64,000 nucleotides of DNA. Source: Sphingomonas kaistensis (GTDB lineage Bacteria > Pseudomonadota > Alphaproteobacteria > Sphingomonadales > Sphingomonadaceae). A program made the position numbers and the translations under genes. Under the pieces are notes generated by a model. That model made no database searches, was not told the DNA's origin, and was given only the letters and a program-made list of their open reading frames with translations. Where the stretch lies: positions 2,591,001 through 2,655,000 of the forward strand of contig NZ_CP145607.1 of assembly GCF_036884275.1 (NCBI RefSeq). The letters are read 5' to 3'. Of the stretch, positions 52,697 through 61,317 are shown one piece after another. The number at the start of each line of letters is the position of its first letter. Position 1 is the stretch's first letter.

Positions 52697-54823
52697 TCAG
52701 TTGATCAGGCCGTGCGTTCGACAATCAGCTTCGAGCGCGATCAAGCGAGCTTCCAGGGCAGCGATACGATTGCGGCCGTCCTGCGCCTCAGCTTGGACGT
52801 AACTCGCCGACGCGGTCCCTGCTGCAGTCGCCGCGAAGCTGCCGCGATTGGGACTGCCCGTGGCAGCGGTCCACCCGGTCTGGCGTGCCCCCACCACCTG
52901 CTGATAATTGACCATCAGCGACTTGCCGGTCGTAAGCGAAATGCCACTCGGTCCGACCTCGGCGACGTTCACGCCCTGGGTTTTCAGCAGCAGCGCGTTG
53001 TAATGGCCGAGCGTCAGGAAGGTGTCGTCCGAACCGACTTCGGCCCGGTACGTCCCGTTCTTGCGGAAAATAACATCGCCGGATTTCGTTGTGCCATTCA
53101 GCAGGAGGGTCGGAAACGTTCCGATCGACTCCATCATCTCATAAGTACGAAAGCCATTCTCGAAGGTCGGCGGATTACCGACGAAGCGTAGCCCGTCATA
53201 CTCGGGCTTCAGCCAAGTGGCCTGCCCGCGCACGCCGCACTCATGCAGACCGCCGAAGATCGCCGACCGACCGTACAGCTGGTTGGGCGCCATATCCCCT
53301 TCGGAATAGCAGCCAAGAAAGACCGTGCGATTGTTGGCGTCCGTAGCGGCGTAGGAGCCGCCTGACCGATAGACGCGTCCGCTGGCCCACGCCTCGATGT
53401 TGTTCCAGGCCTGCGGGCTGCCCGCGCTGACGAAATACCAGCCCTGATTATTTGCGGCGGTGCTCGGCGGTGGGTTGCTTGCGGCCCACTCCTCAGCGCC
53501 GTGCTTCACGGCAAAGACATTGCCGTTGTAAACGCAGCGATTGGGCGGGCAGACACTTGGACCGGTGCTCGCCTGACTTCCATTGGTTGCCGAATGACAA
53601 CCAAAGAAGCTGTTTCCAAGGAAGCTGGCATCGAGCACGCCCCAGCGGCGGTTCGAATTGACGTTCAGGTGAACGAACGAACAGGCGTTGGCATCTCCGC
53701 CCTGCAGATAAACGCCGTTACGACATGTCTCCACCGACGTTCGGGAAACGAACGACAGATTGGTGTTGTTGTTGACGCCGACGTCGCCGCGAATGTGAAT
53801 GCCGTCGCCTTGAAAGCCTCGGATGAAGCAATCCTCGACCGCGGCCATGGCGCGCATGTGAATGCCGTGAAACTCACCCTCGGCGGTCGTGCCGTGAGTG
53901 TACCCGCCGGTCAGGTGCAGCCCGCGAATGAGCGAGGTGCCGGTGACGTAGTCCTGCGTCTTGGTCTGCTCGGCCCCGGTGGTCGCACCGCCCTGGATGC
54001 GGATACCGGTGGTGTTGGCCGACCAGCGCAGCACGCTCGCACCGCCGCTTGGAAGACCGTTGCTGTCTCCCTCGATCACCAACGACGCAGTGACGTCGAG
54101 TGTGGTGGTGCCGAGAAAATAGTGACCCTTCGGAATGTACAGCCGATTGCCACCCCAGCCATAACCGAAGCCCTGCTGCGCCGTGATCCGAAGCGCGCTC
54201 AGCGCCCGGGTGAACGCCACGCCGTCATTGGTGTTTCCGTCGCCCTTCGCGCCGAACCACCGAACATTGACGCTGCCCGGAAAGCGGCGAACCCAGGCAC
54301 CGTTCGCCGTTGCCGACGGCGCGACGAAAAGCCCTTGCCCGGGATCCGCCTGATGAAGGGCGACGGCGACGGTGGCGTCCCAGGCGAACAAGCCTTCTCG
54401 CCCGGCTTCCTCGAGAAAGCAGGGACTGGCAGAGGTGTCGAAGGCAGCAAGAGCAACCCGGTCCTTGACCGTTTTGCCTTGCCCGCCTCCGCCCTGGCCA
54501 AGCGACTCCTGCACATCGGCATACCATTCGGCCGCCGCGACCAGGGCGATCGTTTTCGGACCCGCGGTGAAACTGGTCAGCCCTCCACTGAGCGGCTGCC
54601 GGGTGATCGTTCCGTTCGCAAGATAGGTCCCGCGTCCCACTTCCCGCTCGTGCGGTTTGTCGACGCCTTGGGCCGAATAATAGAAACTATCTCCGGCCGA
54701 GACCGATTCAGCAAAGCTCGCAAAGCCCGTCACCGCGGGACCGCAAAGAAACGGACCGGTGCCCTGTGTGGACGTGGTCACCCGGACCATGTTTGCGAAC
54801 TTGGGGGTAAAGCTTAGCGCCAT
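52697..54823 (-). CDS. Pectate-lyase-like beta-helix tail spike
   Basis: 708 residues from ATG 54823 (an in-frame GTG at 54835 would give 712). The N-terminal 190 residues look like a virion attachment domain (FTPKFANMVRVTTSTQGTGPFLCGPAVTG). The middle has the tail-spike signature FGAKGDGNTNDGVAFTRAL and right-handed beta-helix rungs (IEGDSNGLPSGGASVLRW, GLHLTGGYTHG, GIHIRGDVGVNNNTN, NVNSNRRWGVLD). The last 40 residues form a coiled coil (RNRIAALEARLIALEA), as for trimerising spikes. It probably binds or cuts a cell-surface polysaccharide. It sits unusually between capsid and connector genes. Confidence 0.85.
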   Translation of the reverse strand: MALSFTPKFANMVRVTTSTQGTGPFLCGPAVTGFASFAESVSAGDSFYYSAQGVDKPHEREVGRGTYLANGTITRQPLSGGLTSFTAGPKTIALVAAAEWYADVQESLGQGGGGQGKTVKDRVALAAFDTSASPCFLEEAGREGLFAWDATVAVALHQADPGQGLFVAPSATANGAWVRRFPGSVNVRWFGAKGDGNTNDGVAFTRALSALRITAQQGFGYGWGGNRLYIPKGHYFLGTTTLDVTASLVIEGDSNGLPSGGASVLRWSANTTGIRIQGGATTGAEQTKTQDYVTGTSLIRGLHLTGGYTHGTTAEGEFHGIHMRAMAAVEDCFIRGFQGDGIHIRGDVGVNNNTNLSFVSRTSVETCRNGVYLQGGDANACSFVHLNVNSNRRWGVLDASFLGNSFFGCHSATNGSQASTGPSVCPPNRCVYNGNVFAVKHGAEEWAASNPPPSTAANNQGWYFVSAGSPQAWNNIEAWASGRVYRSGGSYAATDANNRTVFLGCYSEGDMAPNQLYGRSAIFGGLHECGVRGQATWLKPEYDGLRFVGNPPTFENGFRTYEMMESIGTFPTLLLNGTTKSGDVIFRKNGTYRAEVGSDDTFLTLGHYNALLLKTQGVNVAEVGPSGISLTTGKSLMVNYQQVVGARQTGWTAATGSPNRGSFAATAAGTASASYVQAEAQDGRNRIAALEARLIALEADCRTHGLIN

Positions 54824-54877
54824 GTCTTGAGACACTCTTTTGCTGACGGGCCTCGGCCGGAGCCGCTCGGAAAGGGA

Positions 54878-55993
54878 TCAGGCGAAACGGAGCAGCTTGA
54901 TCGCTTCCGAATTCACCACCTGCCCGCCGACCCGCTTGGTCGCGTAGAAGTAGACGTACGGCTTCTTCGAATAAGGATCGCGAAGGATGCTGGTCTCGGC
55001 CCGTTCGGTGATGATGTAGCCGGCCTTGAAGTTACCGAAGGCGATCGACAGGCTGCTCGCCGCGACGTCGGGCATGTCCTCGGCCTCGATCACCGGATAG
55101 CCGAGCAGGGTCGACGGCTGGCCGGCGATCATGCCGTTTTGCCAGATGAAGGCGCCGTCGGCGGTCTTCATCTTGCGCACCAAGGCCGCGGTTGCCGAAT
55201 TCATGACGAACACCGCGCCTTGGCGATACGGCTGGCGGAGCGACTGGACGAGGTCCACCAGCTTGTCCTGGGGATTGCTCGCGGGGAAGCCACCGGCAAC
55301 ACCCGTGCCGATCGTCTGCAACGTGCCGATCGGACGAACTCCGTCGGCCGTGGTCGCCGTCGGCGAAGCCAGGAAACCCAGCGGCTGATTGGTGCCGGTG
55401 CCCTTGACGAAGGCAGCCCCCTCGGCGCGGGCGAATTCGGTGGCGATCTCGTTCGCCAGCCAGGCCTCGACGTCGAACATCGCATCGTCCAGCATGTGCT
55501 GCGAGGCGGCCGGATTGGCGTAAAGCTCACCCGACGCCGGGACGATTTCGGTAAAGCTCGGCGTGGCCGTTTCCGGCCGCAGCGCCTCCATGCCGACCCA
55601 GCCCGACGGCGTGCCGCCGGTCGAGATCAGCTTACGGTAATTGGAGCTGCCGATCTTCACCACATTGGCAATGCGACGGATCGGCGAAATGGCGACCAGC
55701 GTGCGGTCGATGACCTCGTCGATTTCGCGCGGAATGGCGTGGCCACCAGCCGCCGTGCTGACGTTGTCGAGCGATTTGCCTTCAAGCGCGCTCTCGCCGC
55801 TACGAAGGAAATCGCCGAAGCCTTCCGCGCCGGCGCTCTTCTGTTCGGAGCCGAGATGCGGACGCCCCGCCTCAACCAGATTGCTGCGGAGCTTCGCCTT
55901 CAGATCGTCGATTTCGGCGCGGAGCCCGCTCACGCCTTCGCCCTGCTGCAGAGACGCAAACGACTCTGCAAGCGGATCAGCCTTGAATTCCAT
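54878..55993 (-). CDS. HK97-fold major capsid protein (gp5-like)
   Basis: 371 residues. N-terminal coiled-coil delta domain (FASLQQGEGVSGLRAEIDDLKAKLR), then the HK97-fold body: VSTAAGGHAIPREIDEVIDRTLVAISPIRRIANVV, FDVEAWLANEIATEFARAEGAAFVKGTGTNQPLGFL, TLLGYPVIEAEDMPD, IAFGNFKAGYIITER. These are the classical GTA capsid motifs. It lies after the protease gene, and 54 bases before the tail spike. All reading is intact. Confidence 0.93.
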   Translation of the reverse strand: MEFKADPLAESFASLQQGEGVSGLRAEIDDLKAKLRSNLVEAGRPHLGSEQKSAGAEGFGDFLRSGESALEGKSLDNVSTAAGGHAIPREIDEVIDRTLVAISPIRRIANVVKIGSSNYRKLISTGGTPSGWVGMEALRPETATPSFTEIVPASGELYANPAASQHMLDDAMFDVEAWLANEIATEFARAEGAAFVKGTGTNQPLGFLASPTATTADGVRPIGTLQTIGTGVAGGFPASNPQDKLVDLVQSLRQPYRQGAVFVMNSATAALVRKMKTADGAFIWQNGMIAGQPSTLLGYPVIEAEDMPDVAASSLSIAFGNFKAGYIITERAETSILRDPYSKKPYVYFYATKRVGGQVVNSEAIKLLRFA

Positions 55994-56037
55994 GCATGTT
56001 CTCCAGTGTGGATTAGTGGCTCCGAAAACCGGACTGG

Positions 56038-56460
56038 TTACGAAGCGATCTTGTGGACACAGGCGAGCGGCTGCATCGGCCGTCGCACCAAACTGACTTC
56101 AAGAAGATCGAGTTCGCGTATCTCTCGCGCCGAAGCGCCTTGTTCGGCGGCGCGCACCCGGTAACCAAAGCTGAGGCCGGACAATCGTCCCGCCTTCAAC
56201 TCCCGGGCAAGCAGCCGCCCGAATTCGTCGTCGTGCAGCCGCCCGATGACCTGCAGCCCCCGCGCATCCTCGGCGAGATGTTCGATCTTGCCGACGACCC
56301 GTCCCTGCTGATGCTGCCACAGCAAGGGTATCTTGCCGTTGCGATCGAGCGACTGACGAAAGGCGCCCGCGCGCACGATGTCGCCGCCGCGATCGATGCG
56401 GTCGAACACCGACGCATAGCCGGCGAAGCGCAGCCCGCGCCGGGCCCGCTCGATGCGCAT
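56038..56460 (-). CDS. HK97-family prohead protease (gp4-like)
   Basis: 140 residues, a serine protease that matures the capsid. FAGYASVFDRIDRGGDIVRAGAF, then catalytic histidine in LLWQHQ, serine in SGLSFGY and acidic residue in LDLLEVSLVRRP. Length is somewhat under the family's 160-200 but the motifs are complete. It is placed between the DUF6127 gene and the capsid, the standard order. Confidence 0.92.
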   Translation of the reverse strand: MRIERARRGLRFAGYASVFDRIDRGGDIVRAGAFRQSLDRNGKIPLLWQHQQGRVVGKIEHLAEDARGLQVIGRLHDDEFGRLLARELKAGRLSGLSFGYRVRAAEQGASAREIRELDLLEVSLVRRPMQPLACVHKIAS

Positions 56461-56463
56461 CGC

Positions 56464-56784
56464 CTAGCTCCTCAGGAGGGCGCGAAGATTGGACTGATAG
56501 GCGATCGACACCATCAGCATCGCAAGTATGATCCTGACGACCCAGCGGGTGACGGTCTGCCACGCAGACTTCTTCACATCGCGCCAGCTGCCGAGCAGCT
56601 CGCGCAATTCGTCCATGTCTCGCCTGGCCGTCTTATCCTCGAGTCCGAGAAGCCCGAGCGCCCGGCACGCGCCCGCATTGCTCGCTTCTTCGACCATGGC
56701 CTGAAGGATGACGTAATTGACCGGCTGCCCTTCGGCGCTGGCGATCAATTGAGTGAGAAGCTCATCGGCACCCGGCCGGATCAT
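56464..56784 (-). CDS. DUF6127-like small protein (position of gp3.5)
   Basis: 106 residues. N-terminal helices (DELLTQLIASAEGQPVNYVILQAMVEEASNAGACRAL), a charged middle part (DMDELRELLGSWRDVKKSAW) and one membrane helix near residue 80-98 (VVRIILAMLMVSIAYQ). The family sits between portal and protease in alphaproteobacterial GTA-like clusters; function not known. It overlaps the portal gene by four bases. Confidence 0.75.
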   Translation of the reverse strand: MIRPGADELLTQLIASAEGQPVNYVILQAMVEEASNAGACRALGLLGLEDKTARRDMDELRELLGSWRDVKKSAWQTVTRWVVRIILAMLMVSIAYQSNLRALLRS

Positions 56785-57890
56785 GCGGTGCGACCCTTGA
56801 TTTCAAACCCAAGCATCTCGCGCTTTTCGTCGGCAGAGATGAAATCGGCATTGGCCACCATCTGCCACAACCGTTCGCGATCCTCCGCAAGCTCGCTGAT
56901 GGCATCGGTATCGACCGCCAGCCGGATAGGGCCGACCCAGTCGCGCAGCGCTTCCGACACTTCGCCCAGAATACGTTCGGCCAATGGCAGCACGGTCTGC
57001 CGATACAGCGCCCGGCCCGCTTCGCGCATATTACTGTAAGACGTATCGCCCGGCAGGCCGAGCAGAACCGGCGGCACGCCGAAAGCCAGCGCAATGTCGC
57101 GCGCCGCCGCTTCCTTGACGGCCACGAAATCCATATCCGTCGGGCTCAGTCCCAGCGATTGCCAGCGCAGTCCGCCTTCCAGCAGCATCGGCCGCCCGGC
57201 GTTCAAGCTGCCCGTGAACTGCCGCTCGATTTCTTCTCGAAGCCGCTCGAACTGCGGCGCACTCAGCGGCGCGCCATCGGGCGGATCATAGGTAAGCGCC
57301 CCCGACGGCCGCGCCGCATTGTCGAGCAACGCCTTGTTCCAGCGGCTAGCCCGGTTGTGGATGGACGCCGCCGCGCTTGCCGCCTCCAGGCACCCCAAGC
57401 CCTGCTGATCCTGGACCGGATTGAGCGACTTGATGTGGATCAGTTGCACCCGCTCCAGCGCGTCGTGCCGGTTTATCCTGACCGCTTTCCGGCCGGGCTT
57501 GTACTGATAGGCGCGCGGCCAGCCCCGGTCGTCCGTATCAACCGTCACGCGGTCGGGCTGCAACAGGAACAGCTCGGCCGGCGCGCCGAGCGCTTCGACC
57601 AGTTGCAGGTACGCATTGCCATGCAGCAGCAGCGACGCCGCCGTTTGCTCGAGTAGGCTCGCCCGACCGATCAGCGCCGCCGCGTCAGCATTCCCTTCGA
57701 CCGTGTAGACCTTGAGCGCACCCACAGCGCCCGCCACCATGCGCACCGCCCGCTGACCGACAGGATTGCCGAGGAACACCTCTTTCAACTGCGCCTGATA
57801 ACCGCTCGGGAACAGGCACCGCTCGCTCGGCATGGCATAGGACAGGAACATCGGCGGGACGTCCGCCGACTTGCGACCGAACCACCGCAT
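56781..57890 (-). CDS. Phage portal protein (gp3-like)
   Basis: 369-residue HK97-type portal. LLLHGNAYLQLVEALGAPAELFLLQPDRVTV, IHIKSLNPVQDQQGLGCLEAA, NARPSG-like DNAARPSGALTY, AFGVPPVLLGLPGDTSYSNMREAGRALYRQTVLPL are hallmark segments. It is the first gene of the minus-strand virion operon. Upstream, where the large terminase would be expected, there is a divergent spacer leading to rpsF. Packaging thus has no motor within the cluster. Confidence 0.93.
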   Translation of the reverse strand: MRWFGRKSADVPPMFLSYAMPSERCLFPSGYQAQLKEVFLGNPVGQRAVRMVAGAVGALKVYTVEGNADAAALIGRASLLEQTAASLLLHGNAYLQLVEALGAPAELFLLQPDRVTVDTDDRGWPRAYQYKPGRKAVRINRHDALERVQLIHIKSLNPVQDQQGLGCLEAASAAASIHNRASRWNKALLDNAARPSGALTYDPPDGAPLSAPQFERLREEIERQFTGSLNAGRPMLLEGGLRWQSLGLSPTDMDFVAVKEAAARDIALAFGVPPVLLGLPGDTSYSNMREAGRALYRQTVLPLAERILGEVSEALRDWVGPIRLAVDTDAISELAEDRERLWQMVANADFISADEKREMLGFEIKGRTA

Positions 57891-58163
57891 CTCAGATCCT
57901 TTTGTGAAACAGGCCGATCGCTGCCGATTCGCCCCAGTGTTTACTTATGTGCCATAATAGCGTGACGATGTCAATGGTTTTGTGCCGAATGGGTTCGTTA
58001 AGTGGGTCGGAGGCTGTCACCCTTGCATCTCGACCCCGCCTATGCCAAAGGCCCGCGTCCGCTCGCAGATCCGTTTGCGCGGCGAACATCAGAACACGAC
58101 GACAGCCGGAGGGGCGTTCGCATGGGGCGAGCGCTAGCGATCGGCCAACATTGAGAGATTAGC
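57891..58163. promoter_or_regulatory. Divergent promoter region portal operon / rpsF operon, with a hairpin
   Basis: 273-base spacer holding promoters for the virion operon (minus) and the ribosomal protein operon (plus). A stem of 8 pairs GCGTTCGC / GCGAGCGC (58114-58121 with 58127-58134, one G-U) lies about 30 bases before rpsF and could be part of an autoregulatory S6:S18 leader; that is speculative. No terminase remnant was recognised in the spacer in any frame. Confidence 0.5.
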
Positions 58164-58586
58164 ATGCCGCTGTACGAGCATGTCTTTCTCGCAAGGCAGG
58201 ACTTGGCTCAAGCCCAAGTCGATGCTCTTGCCGAGACGGCAACCAACATCATCACCGAACATGGCGGCAAGGTCGTCAAGGCCGAGACCTGGGGTCTGCG
58301 TGGCCTCGCCTATCGCATCGCTAAGAACCGCAAGGCTCATTACGTGATGCTCGACCTCGACGCGCCGGCTGCGGCCGTCGCCGAACTTGAGCGTCAGACC
58401 GGCATCAACGAAGATGTCATCCGCTTCATGACCATTCGCGTCGACGAGCATGAGAATGGCCCGTCGGCCATGATGCGCCGTCAGGAGCGTGATCGCAGTG
58501 ACCGTGGTGACCGCGGCGACCGTAGTGATCGCGGTGATCGTGGTCCCCGCCCCGACCGCGCCCCGCGCGAAGAGATGGGAGCCTAA
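58164..58586 (+). CDS. rpsF: 30S ribosomal protein S6
   Basis: 140 residues. The S6 ferredoxin-like domain runs to about 100: [43 protein letters not shown] and [13 protein letters not shown] repetitive, highly charged C-terminal tail follows ([15 protein letters not shown]), typical of alphaproteobacterial S6. ATG 58164 with GAGAG upstream. It leads the rpsF-rpsR-rplI operon. Confidence 0.97.
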   Translation: MPLYEHVFLARQDLAQAQVDALAETATNIITEHGGKVVKAETWGLRGLAYRIAKNRKAHYVMLDLDAPAAAVAELERQTGINEDVIRFMTIRVDEHENGPSAMMRRQERDRSDRGDRGDRSDRGDRGPRPDRAPREEMGA

Positions 58587-58589
58587 CAG

Positions 58590-58814
58590 ATGGCCCGTGC
58601 ATTTTTCCGCCGCCGCAAGTCGTGCCCGTTCTCGGGTAAGGACGCCCCCCGGATCGACTACAAGGACGTCCGTCTGCTCCAGGGCTTCGTGTCCGAGCGT
58701 GGCAAGATCGTCCCCAGCCGCATCACCGCGGTGAGCACCAAGAAGCAGCGCGAGCTGGCCAAGGCGATCAAGCGCGCCCGCCACATCGGTCTGCTCCCGT
58801 ACGTCGTCAAGTAA
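58590..58814 (+). CDS. rpsR: 30S ribosomal protein S18
   Basis: 74 residues, the complete small basic S18 protein: [44 protein letters not shown] in pieces, then [20 protein letters not shown]. It partners with S6 on 16S rRNA. Starts three bases after rpsF. Confidence 0.98.
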   Translation: MARAFFRRRKSCPFSGKDAPRIDYKDVRLLQGFVSERGKIVPSRITAVSTKKQRELAKAIKRARHIGLLPYVVK

Positions 58815-58826
58815 GGAGCCACGTTC

Positions 58827-59426
58827 ATGGATGTCATCCTGCTTGAGCGCGTCGAAAAGCTCGGCGCCATTGGCGACGTCGTCACAGTCAAGAACGGTTT
58901 CGCCCGCAACTACCTTCTGCCTCGCAAGAAGGCGCTTCGTGCCAACGAAGCCAACCGCAAGCTGTTCGAAGCCAATCGCGCCAAGATCGAATCCGACAAC
59001 GCCGAGCGTCGCTCGGCCGCGCAGGATTCGGCCAAGGGTGTCGACGGCAAGACCGTTCAGCTGATCCGTCAGGCGTCGAACACCGGCCAGCTCTATGGTT
59101 CGGTCAGCGCCCGCGACATCGTCGAAGCCCTCGAGGCCGACGGTGCCAAGGTCGCCAAGAGCCAGGTCGTGCTTGATCGCCCGATCAAGTCGATCGGCAT
59201 GCACGAAGTGCGCGTCGTCCTCCACGCCGAGGTTGCGGTCACCGTCAAGGTGAACGTCGCCCGCTCGCCCGAAGAGGCCGAACTGCAGGCGCAGGGCGTC
59301 GACGTCATGGCCCAGATGTTCGAGCGTGATAACGCCGGCTTCACCGAGGACTATGACCCGAACGCCGAGCCCGGCACCATTGCCGAAGAAGGCGAACCGG
59401 CGGCCGAGCAGACCCCCGAGGCCTGA
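58827..59426 (+). CDS. rplI: 50S ribosomal protein L9
   Basis: 199 residues; N-terminal L9 domain [37 protein letters not shown] in pieces, connecting helix, and C-terminal domain with [18 protein letters not shown] and [20 protein letters not shown]. The C-terminus carries an acidic, alanine- and glutamate-rich extension after residue 165, a known feature in alphaproteobacterial L9. A terminator follows at 59453. Confidence 0.97.
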   Translation: MDVILLERVEKLGAIGDVVTVKNGFARNYLLPRKKALRANEANRKLFEANRAKIESDNAERRSAAQDSAKGVDGKTVQLIRQASNTGQLYGSVSARDIVEALEADGAKVAKSQVVLDRPIKSIGMHEVRVVLHAEVAVTVKVNVARSPEEAELQAQGVDVMAQMFERDNAGFTEDYDPNAEPGTIAEEGEPAAEQTPEA

Positions 59427-59452
59427 TCTCGCTATCGTCGACGAAAGGATTA

Positions 59453-59487
59453 GGGCCGTCCGGGCGACCGGGCGGCCCTTTCCTTTT
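59453..59487 (+). terminator. Intrinsic terminator of the rpsF-rpsR-rplI operon
   Basis: An 11-bp stem (59453-59463 with 59468-59478, one G-U pair) with a GCGA loop, followed by TTTCCTTTTG. It sits 26 bases after the rplI stop. Confidence 0.9.
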
Positions 59488-59582
59488 GTCGCAACGATTT
59501 CGGTCTGGCGCATCGCCCCGGAACGCTCGTTCAAGTCGGCCATTTGGCTCCTCAGGAGCACGGGGCAATGGAGGAGAGAGAC

Positions 59583-60116
59583 ATGAGCGCCGACGAACGC
59601 ACCCCAGATCAGCAGCCCACTGGCCATCAGCAGCAGCCGCAGACCGACGAGAACCGCAACTTGAGCGAGCAGGCGCAGGGCGGCAGCGCCTCGACCGGCC
59701 AGGCGAGCTACGGCAACAGCGGCGACACCGGAGTTGCCACTCCCGGACAGAATAGCGAGGGCGTCGGTCGGGAAACTGACCTTAGTCAGTCGAACCAGCG
59801 GGAAGCCCAGTCCAACAATGGCCTGTTCAGCGGATCGGGCAACGACATGGGCGCCAACTCCGCGGGCACCGGCCGGTCTGGTATCGAAGGCAGCTTCGAT
59901 GGGTCGAGCCAGTCTGACACTGACGTGGGCGGCAGCACCGGCCGTTCGGGAATCAGCGGCAGCCTAAGCGAGACCGAAGAGCAGGACTTTGCCGATCAAG
60001 GACAAGGCGCCCTGAACGAGGATGCCATGGGCTCTTCTGAAGAACAGGGAACCACCGATATCGAAACCGAGCGCGCGCAAGGCCGCAAGACCGATATCGA
60101 GGGCAGCAGCCTCTGA
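59583..60116 (+). CDS. Low-complexity acidic, disordered protein
   Basis: 177 residues rich in Q, S, G, N, D and E, with no hydrophobic core, no signal peptide and no cysteine. A repeated motif TGRSGI-x-GS occurs twice (about 98-105 and 120-127), separated by an acidic segment. ATG 59583 is supported by the GGAGGAGAGAG site upstream; an upstream ATG in frame lacks one. It looks intrinsically disordered and could be a stress- or desiccation-related protein (inference). A hairpin with 8 pairs follows (60125-60150). I recognise no family. Confidence 0.7.
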   Translation: MSADERTPDQQPTGHQQQPQTDENRNLSEQAQGGSASTGQASYGNSGDTGVATPGQNSEGVGRETDLSQSNQREAQSNNGLFSGSGNDMGANSAGTGRSGIEGSFDGSSQSDTDVGGSTGRSGISGSLSETEEQDFADQGQGALNEDAMGSSEEQGTTDIETERAQGRKTDIEGSSL

Positions 60117-60124
60117 TTGCATTG

Positions 60125-60150
60125 GGGAGCGCGCCCGACGGTGCGCTCCC
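60125..60150 (+). terminator. Probable terminator after the low-complexity gene
   Basis: GGGAGCGC at 60125-60132 pairs with GCGCTCCC at 60143-60150 and an inner GCC/GGT extension; it starts 9 bases past the stop. The tail is TCTACCCC, so the T run is poor. Confidence 0.6.
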
Positions 60151-60178
60151 TCTACCCCCAACTATTCAACCTCTTCTG

Positions 60179-60652
60179 TCAGCCGATCCGGTAAAAGGCC
60201 GCCACGCGGTCCAGCGCCATCTTCAGAACTAGCTTGCCCGCCCGCGCCGGCCATCCCAACGCCGTCTCTGCCTCGCGCATTCCCTCGCCCGCACAAACGA
60301 CGCGCCACAATATGTCGGACATTCCTGAGCCCGCTGCCTCGAGCGCCTTGTCAAAGCGTTGCTTCGCGCTCGCCTGTTGTTCGGTTCGCTCCATATTGCA
60401 TGCGCGCGCCTGCCCCCTGGCAAGCCCGGGCGCAGGATCCCACCGCATGGTGACGCAGGGCGACAGATTGGCCCGCTCCCAATCGAGCCGCAGTTGCTCC
60501 CCTGCCTCGAATTGCCGACGGTCAAGGTGCCCATGCTTGTGGAGCCAGCCCAACGGCGACTCCACTTGATTGACGGTCACCGATCGACGCGCCTTGCGGC
60601 TAACCCCTGCGGTGTCTTCTACTTTCCGTTCGACCAAGCAGCGTCCACTCAT
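60179..60652 (-). CDS. DUF6456 domain protein
   Basis: 157 residues. The C-terminal half (QRFDKALEAAGSGMSDILWRVVCAGEGMREAETALGWPARAGKLVLKMALDRVAAFY in pieces) has the DUF6456 pattern: a helical domain with WPARAGKLVL. The N-terminal part has basic residues (RRSVTVNQVESPLGWLHKHG) and may bind DNA. ATG 60652 is chosen since the sequence before it lacks conservation. It is divergent from an XRE regulator with 98 bases between, a pairing often seen in alphaproteobacteria. Confidence 0.82.
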   Translation of the reverse strand: MSGRCLVERKVEDTAGVSRKARRSVTVNQVESPLGWLHKHGHLDRRQFEAGEQLRLDWERANLSPCVTMRWDPAPGLARGQARACNMERTEQQASAKQRFDKALEAAGSGMSDILWRVVCAGEGMREAETALGWPARAGKLVLKMALDRVAAFYRIG

Positions 60653-60750
60653 CAGCCCCTCTCCGTGTTGTTCCCGAGTCGCTTGACTCACTGCCAAAGC
60701 TGGTGAATGTAGGACAGAGAAAATCACCTGAAGGGTTAGTAGGGGGCAAC

Positions 60751-61317
60751 ATGATCACCCGCATCCGGGAAGTTCGCAAGGCCAAGCGCATGACGCTCGA
60801 GGACGTGGCGAAGGCCTGCAAGCCCGCGACCACCCCGCAGACCATCGGACGGCTGGAAACCGGCATGCGCACCGTTTCGATCGGTTGGCTGAACCGCATC
60901 GCCGACGCTCTTGGCGTCGCGCCTACCGATCTGGTTGACCATCCTGCTTCCGAAAAGCTGGAGGTCATCGCCCATCTCAACGGCGAAACCGCCGCTGCGC
61001 CGCGCAAGGCGCAGATGGTGCTCCCACCTCGCCCTGAGCCGCTACAGGTGGCCATCATCGTGACTGCCAGCATCGCCGATTATCGCTCCGGCGACGAGCT
61101 TTGGTGCGATCGACTCGAACCCGAGCAGTTTGGCCGGGCGCTCAATCGCGACGTTCTCGTGCCGCGTCCCGGGGGCCGGTTCCAGTTCGGACGACTGCTC
61201 GCGCGCGAAGAAGGAAAGCTTCACCTTCTTCCCCTCGGCAGCGGTGCCCGGCAGGTCGTGGTCAGCGACCCCACCTTCCTCGCCCTTCCCATCCGCTTGG
61301 TGCGCAAGCTCGGCTAG
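60751..61317 (+). CDS. XRE-family helix-turn-helix transcriptional regulator
   Basis: 188 residues. The N-terminal HTH is MITRIREVRKAKRMTLEDVAKACKPATTPQTIGRLETGMRTVSIGWLNRIADALGV in pieces (about 1-56). The C-terminal 110 residues form a beta-rich domain (VAIIVTASIADYRSGDELWC, RDVLVPRPGGRFQFGRLLA) resembling the ligand or peptidase-like half of phage repressors but without a catalytic Ser-Lys pair. ATG 60751 with AGGGGG upstream. It is divergent from the DUF6456 gene. Confidence 0.87.
   Translation: MITRIREVRKAKRMTLEDVAKACKPATTPQTIGRLETGMRTVSIGWLNRIADALGVAPTDLVDHPASEKLEVIAHLNGETAAAPRKAQMVLPPRPEPLQVAIIVTASIADYRSGDELWCDRLEPEQFGRALNRDVLVPRPGGRFQFGRLLAREEGKLHLLPLGSGARQVVVSDPTFLALPIRLVRKLG

Noticed and set aside
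57891..58163. Remnant of a terminase gene upstream of the portal
   Set aside because: Frames in this spacer are short and none shows a Walker A or DEAD-type motif; the rpsF leader occupies the space.
58134..59627. 497-codon minus-strand frame opposite rpsF, rpsR and rplI
   Set aside because: Antisense shadow of three ribosomal protein genes whose motifs are unambiguous.
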